A model generated the notes under the pieces. The model saw nothing but the letters and a program-made list of their open reading frames with translations. It was not told the origin of the DNA and searched no databases. This document shows positions 1-9,762 of a DNA stretch of 9,764 nucleotides, piece after piece. The stretch is from Pedococcus sp. (GTDB taxonomy: Bacteria > Actinomycetota > Actinomycetes > Actinomycetales > Dermatophilaceae). Position 1 is the first letter of the stretch, and every line of letters starts with the position of its first letter. The position numbers and the translations under genes were made by a program. Location: positions 1 to 9,764 of the forward strand of contig JAICSZ010000048.1 in NCBI GenBank assembly GCA_025936615.1, read 5' to 3'.

Positions 1-2
1 AG

Positions 3-80
3 TTCAAGGAGTTCCTCGACCACGTGTCGGCCGAGGACTTCCAGCGCCCGGAGGAGCCCGGCCAGACGGAGGAACCATAA
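3..80 (+). CDS. Bifunctional nuclease family protein (DUF151/BFN), C-terminal end only
   Basis: Only the last 25 codons are present; the gene begins before the window. The frame reads FKEFLDHVSAEDFQ followed by an acidic, Pro/Glu-rich tail and a TAA at 78-80. From memory, this matches the conserved C-terminus of the actinobacterial BFN-domain proteins (M. tuberculosis Rv1829 ends in a similar FKEFLDSVSPDDF motif). The location, just upstream of a Rv1830-like MerR gene and then gcvP, is where Rv1829 orthologues sit, which supports the call. The BFN domain itself lies outside the window, so nuclease activity cannot be judged here; in most actinomycetes the role of the protein is not established. 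The identification rests on a short tail plus synteny. Confidence 0.72.
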   Translation, partial: FKEFLDHVSAEDFQRPEEPGQTEEP

Positions 81-82
81 CC

Positions 83-99
83 CTCGACTGGACGTCGAG
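83..99 (+). terminator. Short hairpin after the bifunctional nuclease gene
   Basis: A perfect 6-bp stem (CTCGAC at 83-88, GTCGAG at 94-99) with a 5-base loop begins three bases after the TAA stop. There is no T-tract, which is common for actinobacterial terminators, but the stem is short, so it may only attenuate transcription or protect the 3' end. Confidence 0.35.
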
Positions 100-148
100 A
101 GTGGCCTCCGATGGCGCGACACGCCGGAGCCGAAGCCTCCACAGGTCG

Positions 149-178
149 TTGACGTGCTGCGTTGTCCAGCCGTACCGT
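149..178 (+). promoter_or_regulatory. Probable sigma-A-type promoter of the MerR gene
   Basis: TTGACG at 149-154 is a near-consensus -35 box, and TACCGT at 173-178 fits the actinobacterial TANNNT -10 pattern, with an 18-base spacer. Transcription would start near 185, giving a leader of about 44 bases before the GTG at 229. The regulator would thus have its own promoter rather than depend on read-through from the upstream nuclease gene. Confidence 0.5.
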
Positions 179-190
179 CGGGGGAGTCCC

Positions 191-213
191 GTAATACGAG
201 CAATGTAGTTACA
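191..213 (+). promoter_or_regulatory. Possible operator dyad in the MerR leader
   Basis: AT-rich patch in otherwise GC-rich DNA, just downstream of the predicted promoter. It holds GTAA (191-194) and TTAC (209-212) as outer inverted arms 14 bases apart, and a tighter dyad TGTA-GT-TACA at 204-213. MerR-family proteins bind inverted repeats and often autoregulate, so this could be a self-operator. No known binding motif was matched, and short dyads arise by chance. Confidence 0.2.
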
Positions 214-214
214 C

Positions 215-220
215 AGGAGG
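215..220 (+). promoter_or_regulatory. Shine-Dalgarno site setting the MerR start
   Basis: AGGAGG, a perfect anti-16S match, ends 8 bases before the GTG at 229. This decides the start: the upstream in-frame GTG at 154 overlaps the promoter and has no such site. Confidence 0.75.
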
Positions 221-228
221 TGAGCGCC

Positions 229-810
<582 letters not shown>

Positions 811-831
811 ACCACCGAGGCCACCACCGTC

Positions 832-867
832 CGGGGCCCGCCGCGTCCACCCGACCGGCGGGCCTCG
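832..867 (+). terminator. Strong hairpin terminator after the MerR gene
   Basis: A 12-bp stem with one G-U pair: 832-843 pairs with 856-867, including a perfect 9-bp GGCCCGCCG/CGGCGGGCC core, and the loop is 12 bases (844-855). It starts 21 bases after the TGA. There is no T-tract, as is usual for GC-rich actinomycetes. It separates the MerR transcript from the riboswitch-gcvP transcript. Confidence 0.68.
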
Positions 868-872
868 TCATG

Positions 873-878
873 TACATT
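873..878 (+). promoter_or_regulatory. Candidate -10 element for the riboswitch-gcvP transcript
   Basis: TACATT, a TANNNT-type -10 directly preceded by TG, lies six bases after the terminator hairpin. It would start transcription near 885, about ten bases before the first strand of the riboswitch P1 stem, which is the right place. No good -35 is seen; any -35 would fall in the loop and 3' arm of the terminator. Confidence 0.4.
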
Positions 879-893
879 GGTCCCTGCTGATCA

Positions 894-998
894 CCCTGCG
901 TGGGAGAGTCCCCGGACGAGCACGCCCGGGGCGCCGAAGGGGCAAACTCCCCGGAACCTCTCAGGCGCCAGGACCATGCGGGGCAGGCACCTCTGGAG
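894..998 (+). promoter_or_regulatory. Glycine riboswitch (single aptamer, RF00504-like) leading gcvP
   Basis: Glycine-binding RNA in the leader of the glycine-cleavage gene. The conserved aptamer blocks appear in order: GGGAGAG (902-908), GCGCCGAAGGGGCAAACTCC (931-950), CCTCTCAGGC (957-966) and AGGACC (970-975). They fold as expected: P1 894-901 with 976-983 (8 pairs, two wobbles), P2 GGAGAG (903-908) with CTCTCC-type strand 957-962, and a stem CCCCGG (910-915) with CCGGGG (926-931). After P1, CCTCTGGAG (990-998) resembles the linker and start of a second aptamer, but no second CCGAAGGGGCAA core follows, so this is a single aptamer with a 3' remnant ('ghost'). Such riboswitches usually turn on gcv genes when glycine is abundant. 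About 58 bases of expression platform follow before the ATG; its mechanism is not evident from the sequence. Confidence 0.9.
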
Positions 999-1046
999 CA
1001 GCTCACGCCGTGACAGATGGGGAGGCGAAGCGCCGCACACCACGTC

Positions 1047-1052
1047 GAGGAG
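1047..1052 (+). promoter_or_regulatory. Shine-Dalgarno site of gcvP
   Basis: GAGGAG lies only 4 bases before the ATG at 1057, closer than ideal. A second purine run (GGGGAGG, 1019-1025) sits upstream within the riboswitch platform and has no usable start in the gcvP frame. GAGG could pair with CCTC at 990-993, a possible but unproven switch helix. Confidence 0.5.
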
Positions 1053-1056
1053 CCTC

Positions 1057-3962
<2,906 letters not shown>

Positions 3963-3966
<4 letters not shown>

Positions 3967-3986
3967 GCTCAGGCGGCTGAGCTCGG
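3963..3986. terminator. Shared hairpin at the convergent gcvP/sbcC 3' ends
   Basis: GAGCTCAG (3965-3972) and CTGAGCTC (3977-3984) form a perfect 8-bp stem with a 4-base loop GCGG; a T-G and a C-G pair extend it to 3963-3986. It contains the last stop codon bases of both genes and reads nearly the same on either strand, so it could stop transcription in both directions. A 14-bp palindrome (3986-3999) follows inside sbcC. No T-tract is present, so the terminator role is inferred from position and structure. Confidence 0.5.
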
Positions 3987-6900
3987 CTCGTCGACGAGCG
4001 TCACCTGCACCGAGGAGCCGCGCTCGGTCTTGCGGACCACCACCTGGCTGGGGATGCGGGTGCGCAGCTCGGCGACGTGGCTGACCACGCCGACCGCGCG
4101 ACCGCCCTCACGCAGGTCGTCGAGCACACCCATGACCTGTTCGAGGGTGTCGTCGTCGAGGGTGCCGAAGCCCTCGTCGACGAACAGTGTCTGGAGGTCG
4201 AACCCGCCGGACTCCTCACGGACCGCGTCGGCCAGCCCGAGCGCGAGCGCGAGTGAGGCCATGAACGACTCGCCTCCGGACAGGGTGGCGGTGTCGCGCG
4301 CCTGGCCGGTCCACAGGTCGAGCACCTCGAGGCCCAGGCCGCTGCGCGCGCCGCGCGCTGCCGGCGCATCGGTGTGGCGCAGCTGGTAGCGGCCGTCGCC
4401 CATCGTGGCCAGCCGCTCGTTGGCCAGCGCGGCGACCCGTTCGAGCCGGGACGCGAGGACGAACGCCGAGAGCCGCATGCGCAGCTCGTTGGACCCGACC
4501 CCGCCGAGCGTGTCGGCGAGGTCACGGACGAGCGCGGCCTGGGCGGAAGCGCCGGCGATCCTGCCGCAGCGCTGGACCACCGCCGCGTGTACGCGGTCGA
4601 GACCCGCGAGGCCGCGTCGAAGCAGGGCCTCCTGCGACGACGCTGCGAGCAGGAACGCACGGGCCGCGTTGCGCGCGGTCGCAAGGGCCTCGAGGTCGGG
4701 CTCCTCGGCGTCGAGGGCGGCCGCGACGTCGCGCTCCTCGAGTGTCGCCTGCGCCGTCTGCCGGGCCTGCTCGTATGCCGCGGTGACGCGTCGCAGCTCG
4801 GTCACCTCGGTGGGAGGCAGCAGCGCGGAGCGTGCGGTTGCCTCGTCGTCGAACCCCACCTCTGCGAGGGCCACCGCGAGGACGTGTGCTGTCTGGGCGA
4901 GGTCTGCCTCGCAGCGGTGTTGGTGCTGGTCGGCGGCCAGGTGGGCGCGCACGGCCTCGGTGGACCGCTCGTGCCGCCGACGGACCGCGACCAAACCTGG
5001 GGCGGAGTCGTCGTTGTCGTCGTCGGCGGCGTTGCAGGGGCAGCTCGCCCCGTGGTCGGCCAGCGCCTCGTCGAGGCCGACCTGCTCGGCAGAAAGGTCC
5101 TCGACCAAGGTCTGCAGTGCAGAGGTGGTCGCGGCGAGCTCGGCCTGCGCCTCCTCGATGCCGGTGGACAATCCCTGCAGCGCTTGCGCAGTCACGTCCA
5201 CCGCGGTTCGCAGCCCGGGGACCCGGGCGGCTGCCTGCGCCAGGGCCGCCAGTCGCTCGCGAGCCTGACCGAGCGCGGTGTCGAGGGCATCGAGGTCCCG
5301 CTCGTCACCGGCGAGCCGTTCGTCGCGCTGGACACACGCGGCCACCACCCCTGCGAGCTCCTCGGAGAACGCACCCACGGACCGTTCGGCGGTGCGCCAT
5401 CCTGACTCGGCGGCCTCGACGTCCTCGGCGGGCACCGCGGCGGAGACCGGAGCCGGCGCCGGGTGGTCGGTGCCACCGCAGACGGCGCAGGGCTCACCCG
5501 CCTCCAGGCGACCGGCCAGCTCACCAGCCATGCCGTCGAGGCGTGCCTGGCGCAGGTCGAGGTAGTGGTCGCGCAGCCCCTGGGCGTGCTCACGTGCTGC
5601 CGCCACGTCGGTGCGCAGCCGGTGCTCGCGAGCACGCTCGCGGTCCTGCTCCAGGCGCAGGGCGCGCAGCTCGACGAGCCGTGCCACCCCGCGCTCCGCC
5701 GGTTCGCAGTGAGCTGCCTGCTCGACGGCCCCCTGCAGGGCGGCCACAGCAGCGTCATGCGCTGCAGTGGCCTGCTCGAGCGCCCGCCTCGACTTCTGGA
5801 CCTCCGCCTTGGCGGTACGCGCCCGCCCCTGCACCTCGTCACGTCTGCGGGTGCGCTCGGTGACGGCAGCGGTGCGTAATGCGGCCTCGTCCAACCGCCT
5901 CCCACCCGACGCGAGGAGGTTGAGCACACCCGTGAGTGCCTGTGTCGAGGCGTCCTCGACGGCCAGGGCGGAGACGCCGACGGCCGTGGTACCCAGCGCC
6001 TCTCGGGCAGAGTCGACTGCAGTCCGGGCCCGGTCGAGCGCCCCGAGGTCGCCGCGCACCGTCGCTACGCGCGTCGCCTGCTCCAGCAGGACGACGGCTG
6101 CCTCGTGGTCGGCGCGCTGTTCGTCCAGGGCCGCGAGCCTCCTCCAGGCCTGTGCTCCCCGCGTGCGCGCGACCGTCGCCTCGCTCGCCACCCGGTGCGC
6201 CTCGCTGGCCGCCGAGTCGGCCAGCGCCGCGGCGTCGCGCTCAGCGAGCGCGACCGCGACCGCCGAGCCGAGTGACTGCTGCGCTGCCTCCAGCGCCCTC
6301 GGCAGGTCATCGACGGGGATGGCAGACCAGTCCAGCGGCTCACCGGCCACGCCCGGAGGGAGGCCCGCGAGGACCTCGGTCAGGACTCCGAGGTCAGCCG
6401 CCAGGCCGGCGGTCTGCAGGTCGAGCTCGACGCTGGACTCACGGCGTCGCGCGGCGAACCACTCCTCGAGCTCGGCATAGGCGGAGACGTCGAAGAGGCG
6501 CTCGAGCAGACCTCGCCGCTCCTCGGGTGTGGCGCGAAGGAACGCGGCGAAGTCGCCCTGGGGCAGCAGCACGACCTTGCTGAACTGTTCCATCCCCATG
6601 CCGAGGACGTCGCGGACCACCTCGCCGATCTCGTCCTGTCGCGTCGAGAGCACCTGCCAGAGACCGTCCTGGAGCTCGGACAGCGACCCCTTCGCGGGGA
6701 CGGTGACGCGGCCGGTTCCTCGGGACTTGGGCCGGGTGAACTCGGGCGAGCGCTCGAGCCTGAGCCGCCGCCCCCCAGCGGTCAGCTCGAGCAGCACGGA
6801 CGGCACCACACCCGGCTCGGCGTGGTCGCTGTGCAGGCCCTTCTTCGTGCGGGCACCGGGGACATCGGCGTAGAGCGCGAAGCACACCGCGTCGAGCAGG

Positions 6901-7028
6901 CTGGTCTTCCCGGCACCGGTAGCGCCGCGGATCAGGAACAGTCCGCCCTCGGCAACAGCGTCGAGGTCGATGCCCACAGTGCCCGCGAACGGCCCGAAGG
7001 CGCTCACCTCGAGCCGGTGCAGCCTCAC
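3969..7028 (-). CDS. sbcC: Exonuclease subunit SbcC (Rad50-like SMC-family ATPase)
   Basis: A 1019-residue ATPase partner of SbcD. The SbcCD complex cleaves DNA hairpins and processes blocked double-strand ends. The N-terminal ATPase lobe has MRLHRLEVSAFGPFAG and the Walker A GATGAGKTS (35-43), with the Q-loop LLPQGDFAAFLRA (Gln157). Two long Ala/Glu/Arg-rich coiled-coil arms flank the zinc hook EPCAVCGGTDHP, with Cys514 and Cys517 almost exactly at mid-chain. The C-terminal lobe has the ABC signature LSGGES (917 on), Walker B LFVDEGFGTLD (Asp951, Glu952) and the switch His984. The GTG start at 7028 overlaps the sbcD stop as GTGA and has a GGAGGG site 6 bases before it; the open frame extends upstream to 7352 only inside sbcD. 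Odd point: a CPC pair (Cys663, Cys665) followed by an acidic DDDNDD run interrupts the second coiled-coil arm. All catalytic motifs are intact. Confidence 0.97.
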   Translation of the reverse strand: MRLHRLEVSAFGPFAGTVGIDLDAVAEGGLFLIRGATGAGKTSLLDAVCFALYADVPGARTKKGLHSDHAEPGVVPSVLLELTAGGRRLRLERSPEFTRPKSRGTGRVTVPAKGSLSELQDGLWQVLSTRQDEIGEVVRDVLGMGMEQFSKVVLLPQGDFAAFLRATPEERRGLLERLFDVSAYAELEEWFAARRRESSVELDLQTAGLAADLGVLTEVLAGLPPGVAGEPLDWSAIPVDDLPRALEAAQQSLGSAVAVALAERDAAALADSAASEAHRVASEATVARTRGAQAWRRLAALDEQRADHEAAVVLLEQATRVATVRGDLGALDRARTAVDSAREALGTTAVGVSALAVEDASTQALTGVLNLLASGGRRLDEAALRTAAVTERTRRRDEVQGRARTAKAEVQKSRRALEQATAAHDAAVAALQGAVEQAAHCEPAERGVARLVELRALRLEQDRERAREHRLRTDVAAAREHAQGLRDHYLDLRQARLDGMAGELAGRLEAGEPCAVCGGTDHPAPAPVSAAVPAEDVEAAESGWRTAERSVGAFSEELAGVVAACVQRDERLAGDERDLDALDTALGQARERLAALAQAAARVPGLRTAVDVTAQALQGLSTGIEEAQAELAATTSALQTLVEDLSAEQVGLDEALADHGASCPCNAADDDNDDSAPGLVAVRRRHERSTEAVRAHLAADQHQHRCEADLAQTAHVLAVALAEVGFDDEATARSALLPPTEVTELRRVTAAYEQARQTAQATLEERDVAAALDAEEPDLEALATARNAARAFLLAASSQEALLRRGLAGLDRVHAAVVQRCGRIAGASAQAALVRDLADTLGGVGSNELRMRLSAFVLASRLERVAALANERLATMGDGRYQLRHTDAPAARGARSGLGLEVLDLWTGQARDTATLSGGESFMASLALALGLADAVREESGGFDLQTLFVDEGFGTLDDDTLEQVMGVLDDLREGGRAVGVVSHVAELRTRIPSQVVVRKTERGSSVQVTLVDEPSSAA

Positions 7029-8212
7029 GCCGCGCCCTCCGCGCGCTGCTCGGGTGCCGCGACCCGGCCCTCGTCCGTGTGCTCGCCGCGCGTCGTCCGC
7101 ACCGCCTCGATCGCCGTGGCCAGCGTCTCGCGCTCGGCATCGGTGACGACCTGTCCGGAGCGCACGTGCTGCAGGAAGCCACAGCACACCTCGAGCGGGC
7201 TCTGACCGCTTGCGCGACGCGAGTAGGGGTGCACCGGCACCGGCGCGCCCTGCGGGTCGAAACGCAGCTCCAGGGTGTGGGGGAACCTGCCGCGGACCCG
7301 GTCCATGGCACCGGCCGGGCGCACTGCGTCGGTGAGGGTGACCTGGCACCACGCCCCCTCGGCACCGCTGTGGACGGGATCGACGAGCAGGTCCTCGAGA
7401 TCGCCGCGGAGCACCGCCAGGGCGCGGGGCACCGGAGCGTCAACCCCCTCGGCGTGCACCCGTCCGTCCGCGCCCACCTCAACCAGCCACGAGCCCTTGG
7501 TGTGGCGCGCCTCGCTGAACGACAACGCGAGTGGCGAGCCGCTGTAGCGGACGGACTCCTCGACGCGTTGCCGGCCGTGCAGGTGGCCGAGTGCGACGTA
7601 GTCGACGCCCTGGAAGGTCCGCGGGTGGACCGCACTGACACCGCCGACGGAGATGTCGCGTTCGGACTCGCTGGTGGCGCCGCCCGTGACGAACGCGTGG
7701 GCCATCACCACCGCCGGCGCACCGCCACGCCCGGCCAGGTCGGCCCGCACCCGCTCCATGGCGGCGCCCAGCACCCCGGCGTGCGTGCGTTCCGTCGCCC
7801 CGAGTGGCTCGGCCGCCAGTGCCGGCTCGAGGTAGGGGAGGGGGTAGACCGCAACCCCCTTGACGAGCACCGGCTCGCCGACCCCGTCGAGCCGCGAGCG
7901 GATGTGCAGTCCTGCGCGTGCGAGCAGGTCGCTGGCGAAGCCCAGCCGGATCGCGGAGTCGTGGTTGCCGCTGGAGAGCACGACGGAAGCGCCCGCGTCG
8001 ACCAGGCGCGTCACTGCCTCGGACAACAGCCCGACCGTGTCGGGAGCCGGCATCGCACGGTCGTAGACGTCGCCGGACACCAGCACGGCGTCCACCGACT
8101 CGGCCCGCACGACCTCGACGAGGTGGTCGACGAAGGCGGCCTGGGCACCGAGCAGCCCCACCTGGTGGAAGGACCGCCCGAGGTGCCAGTCGGAGGTGTG
8201 GATCAGCCGCAC
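7025..8212 (-). CDS. sbcD: Exonuclease subunit SbcD (Mre11-like nuclease)
   Basis: A 395-residue metallophosphoesterase that forms the nuclease part of SbcCD, with 3'-5' double-strand exonuclease and single-strand endonuclease activity, powered by SbcC. All Mn-binding phosphoesterase motifs are present: HTSDWHLG (Asp8, His10), VSGDVYDR (Asp48), SGNHDS (Asn83, His84), MAHAFV (His172) and ALGHLHG (His210, His212). The region after about residue 260 is the SbcD capping and C-terminal domain; the last about 30 residues are charged and low in complexity. It is first in a two-gene minus-strand operon, overlapping sbcC by the four bases GTGA, so translation is probably coupled and subunits made in fixed ratio. 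The GTG start at 8212 puts MRLIHTSDWHLG at the N-terminus, exactly the family pattern. No Shine-Dalgarno is seen upstream; a TAGCCT box six bases before the GTG suggests a leaderless mRNA. Confidence 0.97.
   Translation of the reverse strand: MRLIHTSDWHLGRSFHQVGLLGAQAAFVDHLVEVVRAESVDAVLVSGDVYDRAMPAPDTVGLLSEAVTRLVDAGASVVLSSGNHDSAIRLGFASDLLARAGLHIRSRLDGVGEPVLVKGVAVYPLPYLEPALAAEPLGATERTHAGVLGAAMERVRADLAGRGGAPAVVMAHAFVTGGATSESERDISVGGVSAVHPRTFQGVDYVALGHLHGRQRVEESVRYSGSPLALSFSEARHTKGSWLVEVGADGRVHAEGVDAPVPRALAVLRGDLEDLLVDPVHSGAEGAWCQVTLTDAVRPAGAMDRVRGRFPHTLELRFDPQGAPVPVHPYSRRASGQSPLEVCCGFLQHVRSGQVVTDAERETLATAIEAVRTTRGEHTDEGRVAAPEQRAEGAA
7035..7040 (-). promoter_or_regulatory. Shine-Dalgarno site of sbcC inside the sbcD 3' end
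   Basis: On the minus strand GGAGGG ends 6 bases before the sbcC GTG at 7028. With the GTGA stop/start overlap it fixes the sbcC start and allows ribosomes ending on sbcD to restart directly. Confidence 0.7.
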
Positions 8213-8280
8213 ACCCGCAGGCTAGGAGAGGGATCCGACAGCCGTTGGCAGGCGCGCCCGGTGTGTGGTTGGGTCAGTTC
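8213..8280. promoter_or_regulatory. Divergent promoter region between sbcD and the GCS2 ligase gene
   Basis: 68 bases must serve both genes. Minus strand: TAGCCT (8224 to 8219) fits TANNNT and ends six bases before the sbcD GTG. Plus strand: TTGGCA (8245-8250) as -35, an 18-base spacer and a weak -10 TTGGGT (8269-8274), again ending six bases before the GTG at 8281. Neither start has a Shine-Dalgarno, as expected if both mRNAs are leaderless. The plus -35 overlaps the place (8243-8248) where an sbcD -35 would lie. The sbcD -35 and plus -10 are poor matches, so assignments are tentative. Confidence 0.35.
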
Positions 8281-9762
8281 GTGGGAGAAGAGGTCAACGC
8301 GCAGAGCTACACGCGCGAGCAGCGCCAGCGCTACCGCGAGAAGGTGCGCCAGAACCTCGACGTGTTCGAGCGCATGCTCGCCACCAGCTCCTTCGAGTTC
8401 GAGCGCCCGATGACCGGCATGGAGATCGAGCTCAACCTCGTCGACGAGTCCTTCCAGCCCAAGTTCGCCAATGCCGAGGTGCTCGAGGAGATCGCCGACC
8501 CGGGCTTCCAGACCGAGCTGGCCCAGTACAACATCGAGCTCAACGTGCCGCCCCGACCGCTCCCCGGCGACGCTGCGATCGAGCTCGAGCAGGAGATGCG
8601 CGACAGCCTCAACAAGGCGGACCAGGCGGCCCGCAAGCGGGGCGCGCGCATCGTCGCGGTCGGCATCCTGCCGACGATCATGCCCGAGCACTTCGAGGGC
8701 GAGTGGATCAGCGCCAACAACCGCTACACCGCGCTCAACGACTCGATCTTCTACGCCCGCGGCGAGGACATCTACCTCGACATCGAGGGACCGACGGGGG
8801 AGCGGGTGGCGACCTACTGCGGCTCGATCGCCCCGGAGTCCGCGTGCACGAGCGTCCAGCTGCACCTCCAGGTGGCGCCCCAGGACTTCGCCGCGCACTG
8901 GAACGCCGCCCAGGCGCTGGTCGCGCCCCAGATCGCGCTCGCGGCCAACAGCCCGTTCTTCTTCGGGCAGCGGCTGCACGCCGAGACGCGGATCGAGCTG
9001 TTCAGCCAAGCCACCGACACGCGCAGCATCGAGCTGAAGAACCAGGCGGTCCGCCCGCGAGTCTTCTTCGGGGAGCGCTGGATCACCTCGATCTTCGACC
9101 TGTTCGAGGAGAACGTGCGCTACTTCCCGGCGCTGCTCGCCGAGGTGAGCGACGAGGATCCCGTGTCCATGCTCGAGGCGGGCGAGGCCCCGAGCCTGCA
9201 CGAGCTGCGGCTGCACAACGGGACGGTCTACCGCTGGAACCGCCCGATCTACGACGTGGTGAACGGCACCCCGCACCTGCGGGTGGAGAACCGCGTCCTG
9301 CCCGCCGGTCCGACCCTGGTCGACGTCCTGGCGAACGCGGCGTTCTACTACGGCGTCATCCGCAAGCTCGCCTCCGACGACCGGCCGCTGTGGACCAAGA
9401 TGAGCTTCGCTGCCGCCGAGCAGAACTTCCACAACTCTGCCCGCGACGGCATCGAGTCCCGCCTCTACTGGCCGGGTTTCGGTGAGGTTCGCGCCGACGA
9501 GCTGGTGCTGCGCCACCTGCTCCCGATGGCGCACCAGGGGCTCGAGGAGTGGGGCGTCTCCGCCCGCGTCCGCGACCGCTACCTCGCGGTCATCGAGGGT
9601 CGGTGCAAGGCCGGAGCCAACGGCGCAACCTGGCAGACCGACGCGGTCGCCAAGCTCCAGTCCTCGGGGCTGGACCGGCAGAGCGCTCTCGCCGCCATGC
9701 TCGATGCCTACGTGCAGCACATGCACAGCAACGAGCCGGTGCACACCTGGGCGCTGCCCTAG
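8281..9762 (+). CDS. Glutamate-cysteine ligase family protein (GCS2 type, carboxylate-amine ligase)
   Basis: A 493-residue cytosolic enzyme of the ATP-dependent carboxylate-amine ligase family; the classic reaction joins glutamate to cysteine through a gamma-peptide bond. Visible family features are MTGMEIELNLV (44-54), giving the G-x-E-x-E metal/ATP motif (Gly46, Glu48, Glu50); QYNIELNVPP (82-91, Glu86); CTSVQLHLQV (189-198, His195); RPRVFFGERWITSIFDLFEENVRYFPAL; and ELRLHNGTVYRWNRPIYD. The C-terminus NEPVHTWALP resembles, from memory, that of Streptomyces proteins annotated as glutamate-cysteine ligase. The chosen GTG at 8281 gives MGEEVNAQ, the expected N-terminus; an in-frame GTG at 8263 is the alternative. 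It is divergent from sbcD, with no clear Shine-Dalgarno. It is not obviously EgtA, the ergothioneine-pathway ligase. Because actinomycetes make mycothiol, the true substrate is uncertain. The gene is complete; two bases remain after the TAG. Confidence 0.88.
   Translation: MGEEVNAQSYTREQRQRYREKVRQNLDVFERMLATSSFEFERPMTGMEIELNLVDESFQPKFANAEVLEEIADPGFQTELAQYNIELNVPPRPLPGDAAIELEQEMRDSLNKADQAARKRGARIVAVGILPTIMPEHFEGEWISANNRYTALNDSIFYARGEDIYLDIEGPTGERVATYCGSIAPESACTSVQLHLQVAPQDFAAHWNAAQALVAPQIALAANSPFFFGQRLHAETRIELFSQATDTRSIELKNQAVRPRVFFGERWITSIFDLFEENVRYFPALLAEVSDEDPVSMLEAGEAPSLHELRLHNGTVYRWNRPIYDVVNGTPHLRVENRVLPAGPTLVDVLANAAFYYGVIRKLASDDRPLWTKMSFAAAEQNFHNSARDGIESRLYWPGFGEVRADELVLRHLLPMAHQGLEEWGVSARVRDRYLAVIEGRCKAGANGATWQTDAVAKLQSSGLDRQSALAAMLDAYVQHMHSNEPVHTWALP

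Noticed and set aside
154..228. 25-codon N-terminal extension of the MerR regulator from the GTG at 154
   Set aside because: That GTG overlaps the -35 box and lies before the predicted transcription start; the AGGAGG site points to the GTG at 229.
984..1045. Second glycine aptamer in tandem
   Set aside because: Only a CCTCTGGAG-like remnant is present; the CCGAAGG-type core and the CTCTCAGGC block are not repeated before the gcvP start.
877..1056. 60-codon N-terminal extension of gcvP
   Set aside because: This part of the frame passes through the glycine aptamer; the family N-terminus begins at the ATG at 1057.
7029..7352. 108-codon N-terminal extension of SbcC
   Set aside because: It would overlap the sbcD coding region in another frame and put an Arg/Ala/Gly-rich tract ahead of the canonical SbcC N-terminus; the GTG at 7028 has a ribosome binding site.
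7079..8413. 444-codon plus-strand open frame opposite sbcD
   Set aside because: Antisense to the motif-complete sbcD and continuing into the ligase gene in the wrong frame; no recognisable protein features or ribosome binding site.
8203..9744. 513-codon minus-strand open frame opposite the GCS2 ligase gene
   Set aside because: It covers the complete ligase gene in antisense, runs into the sbcD start region, and its low-complexity Leu/Val/Arg-rich product shows no domain.
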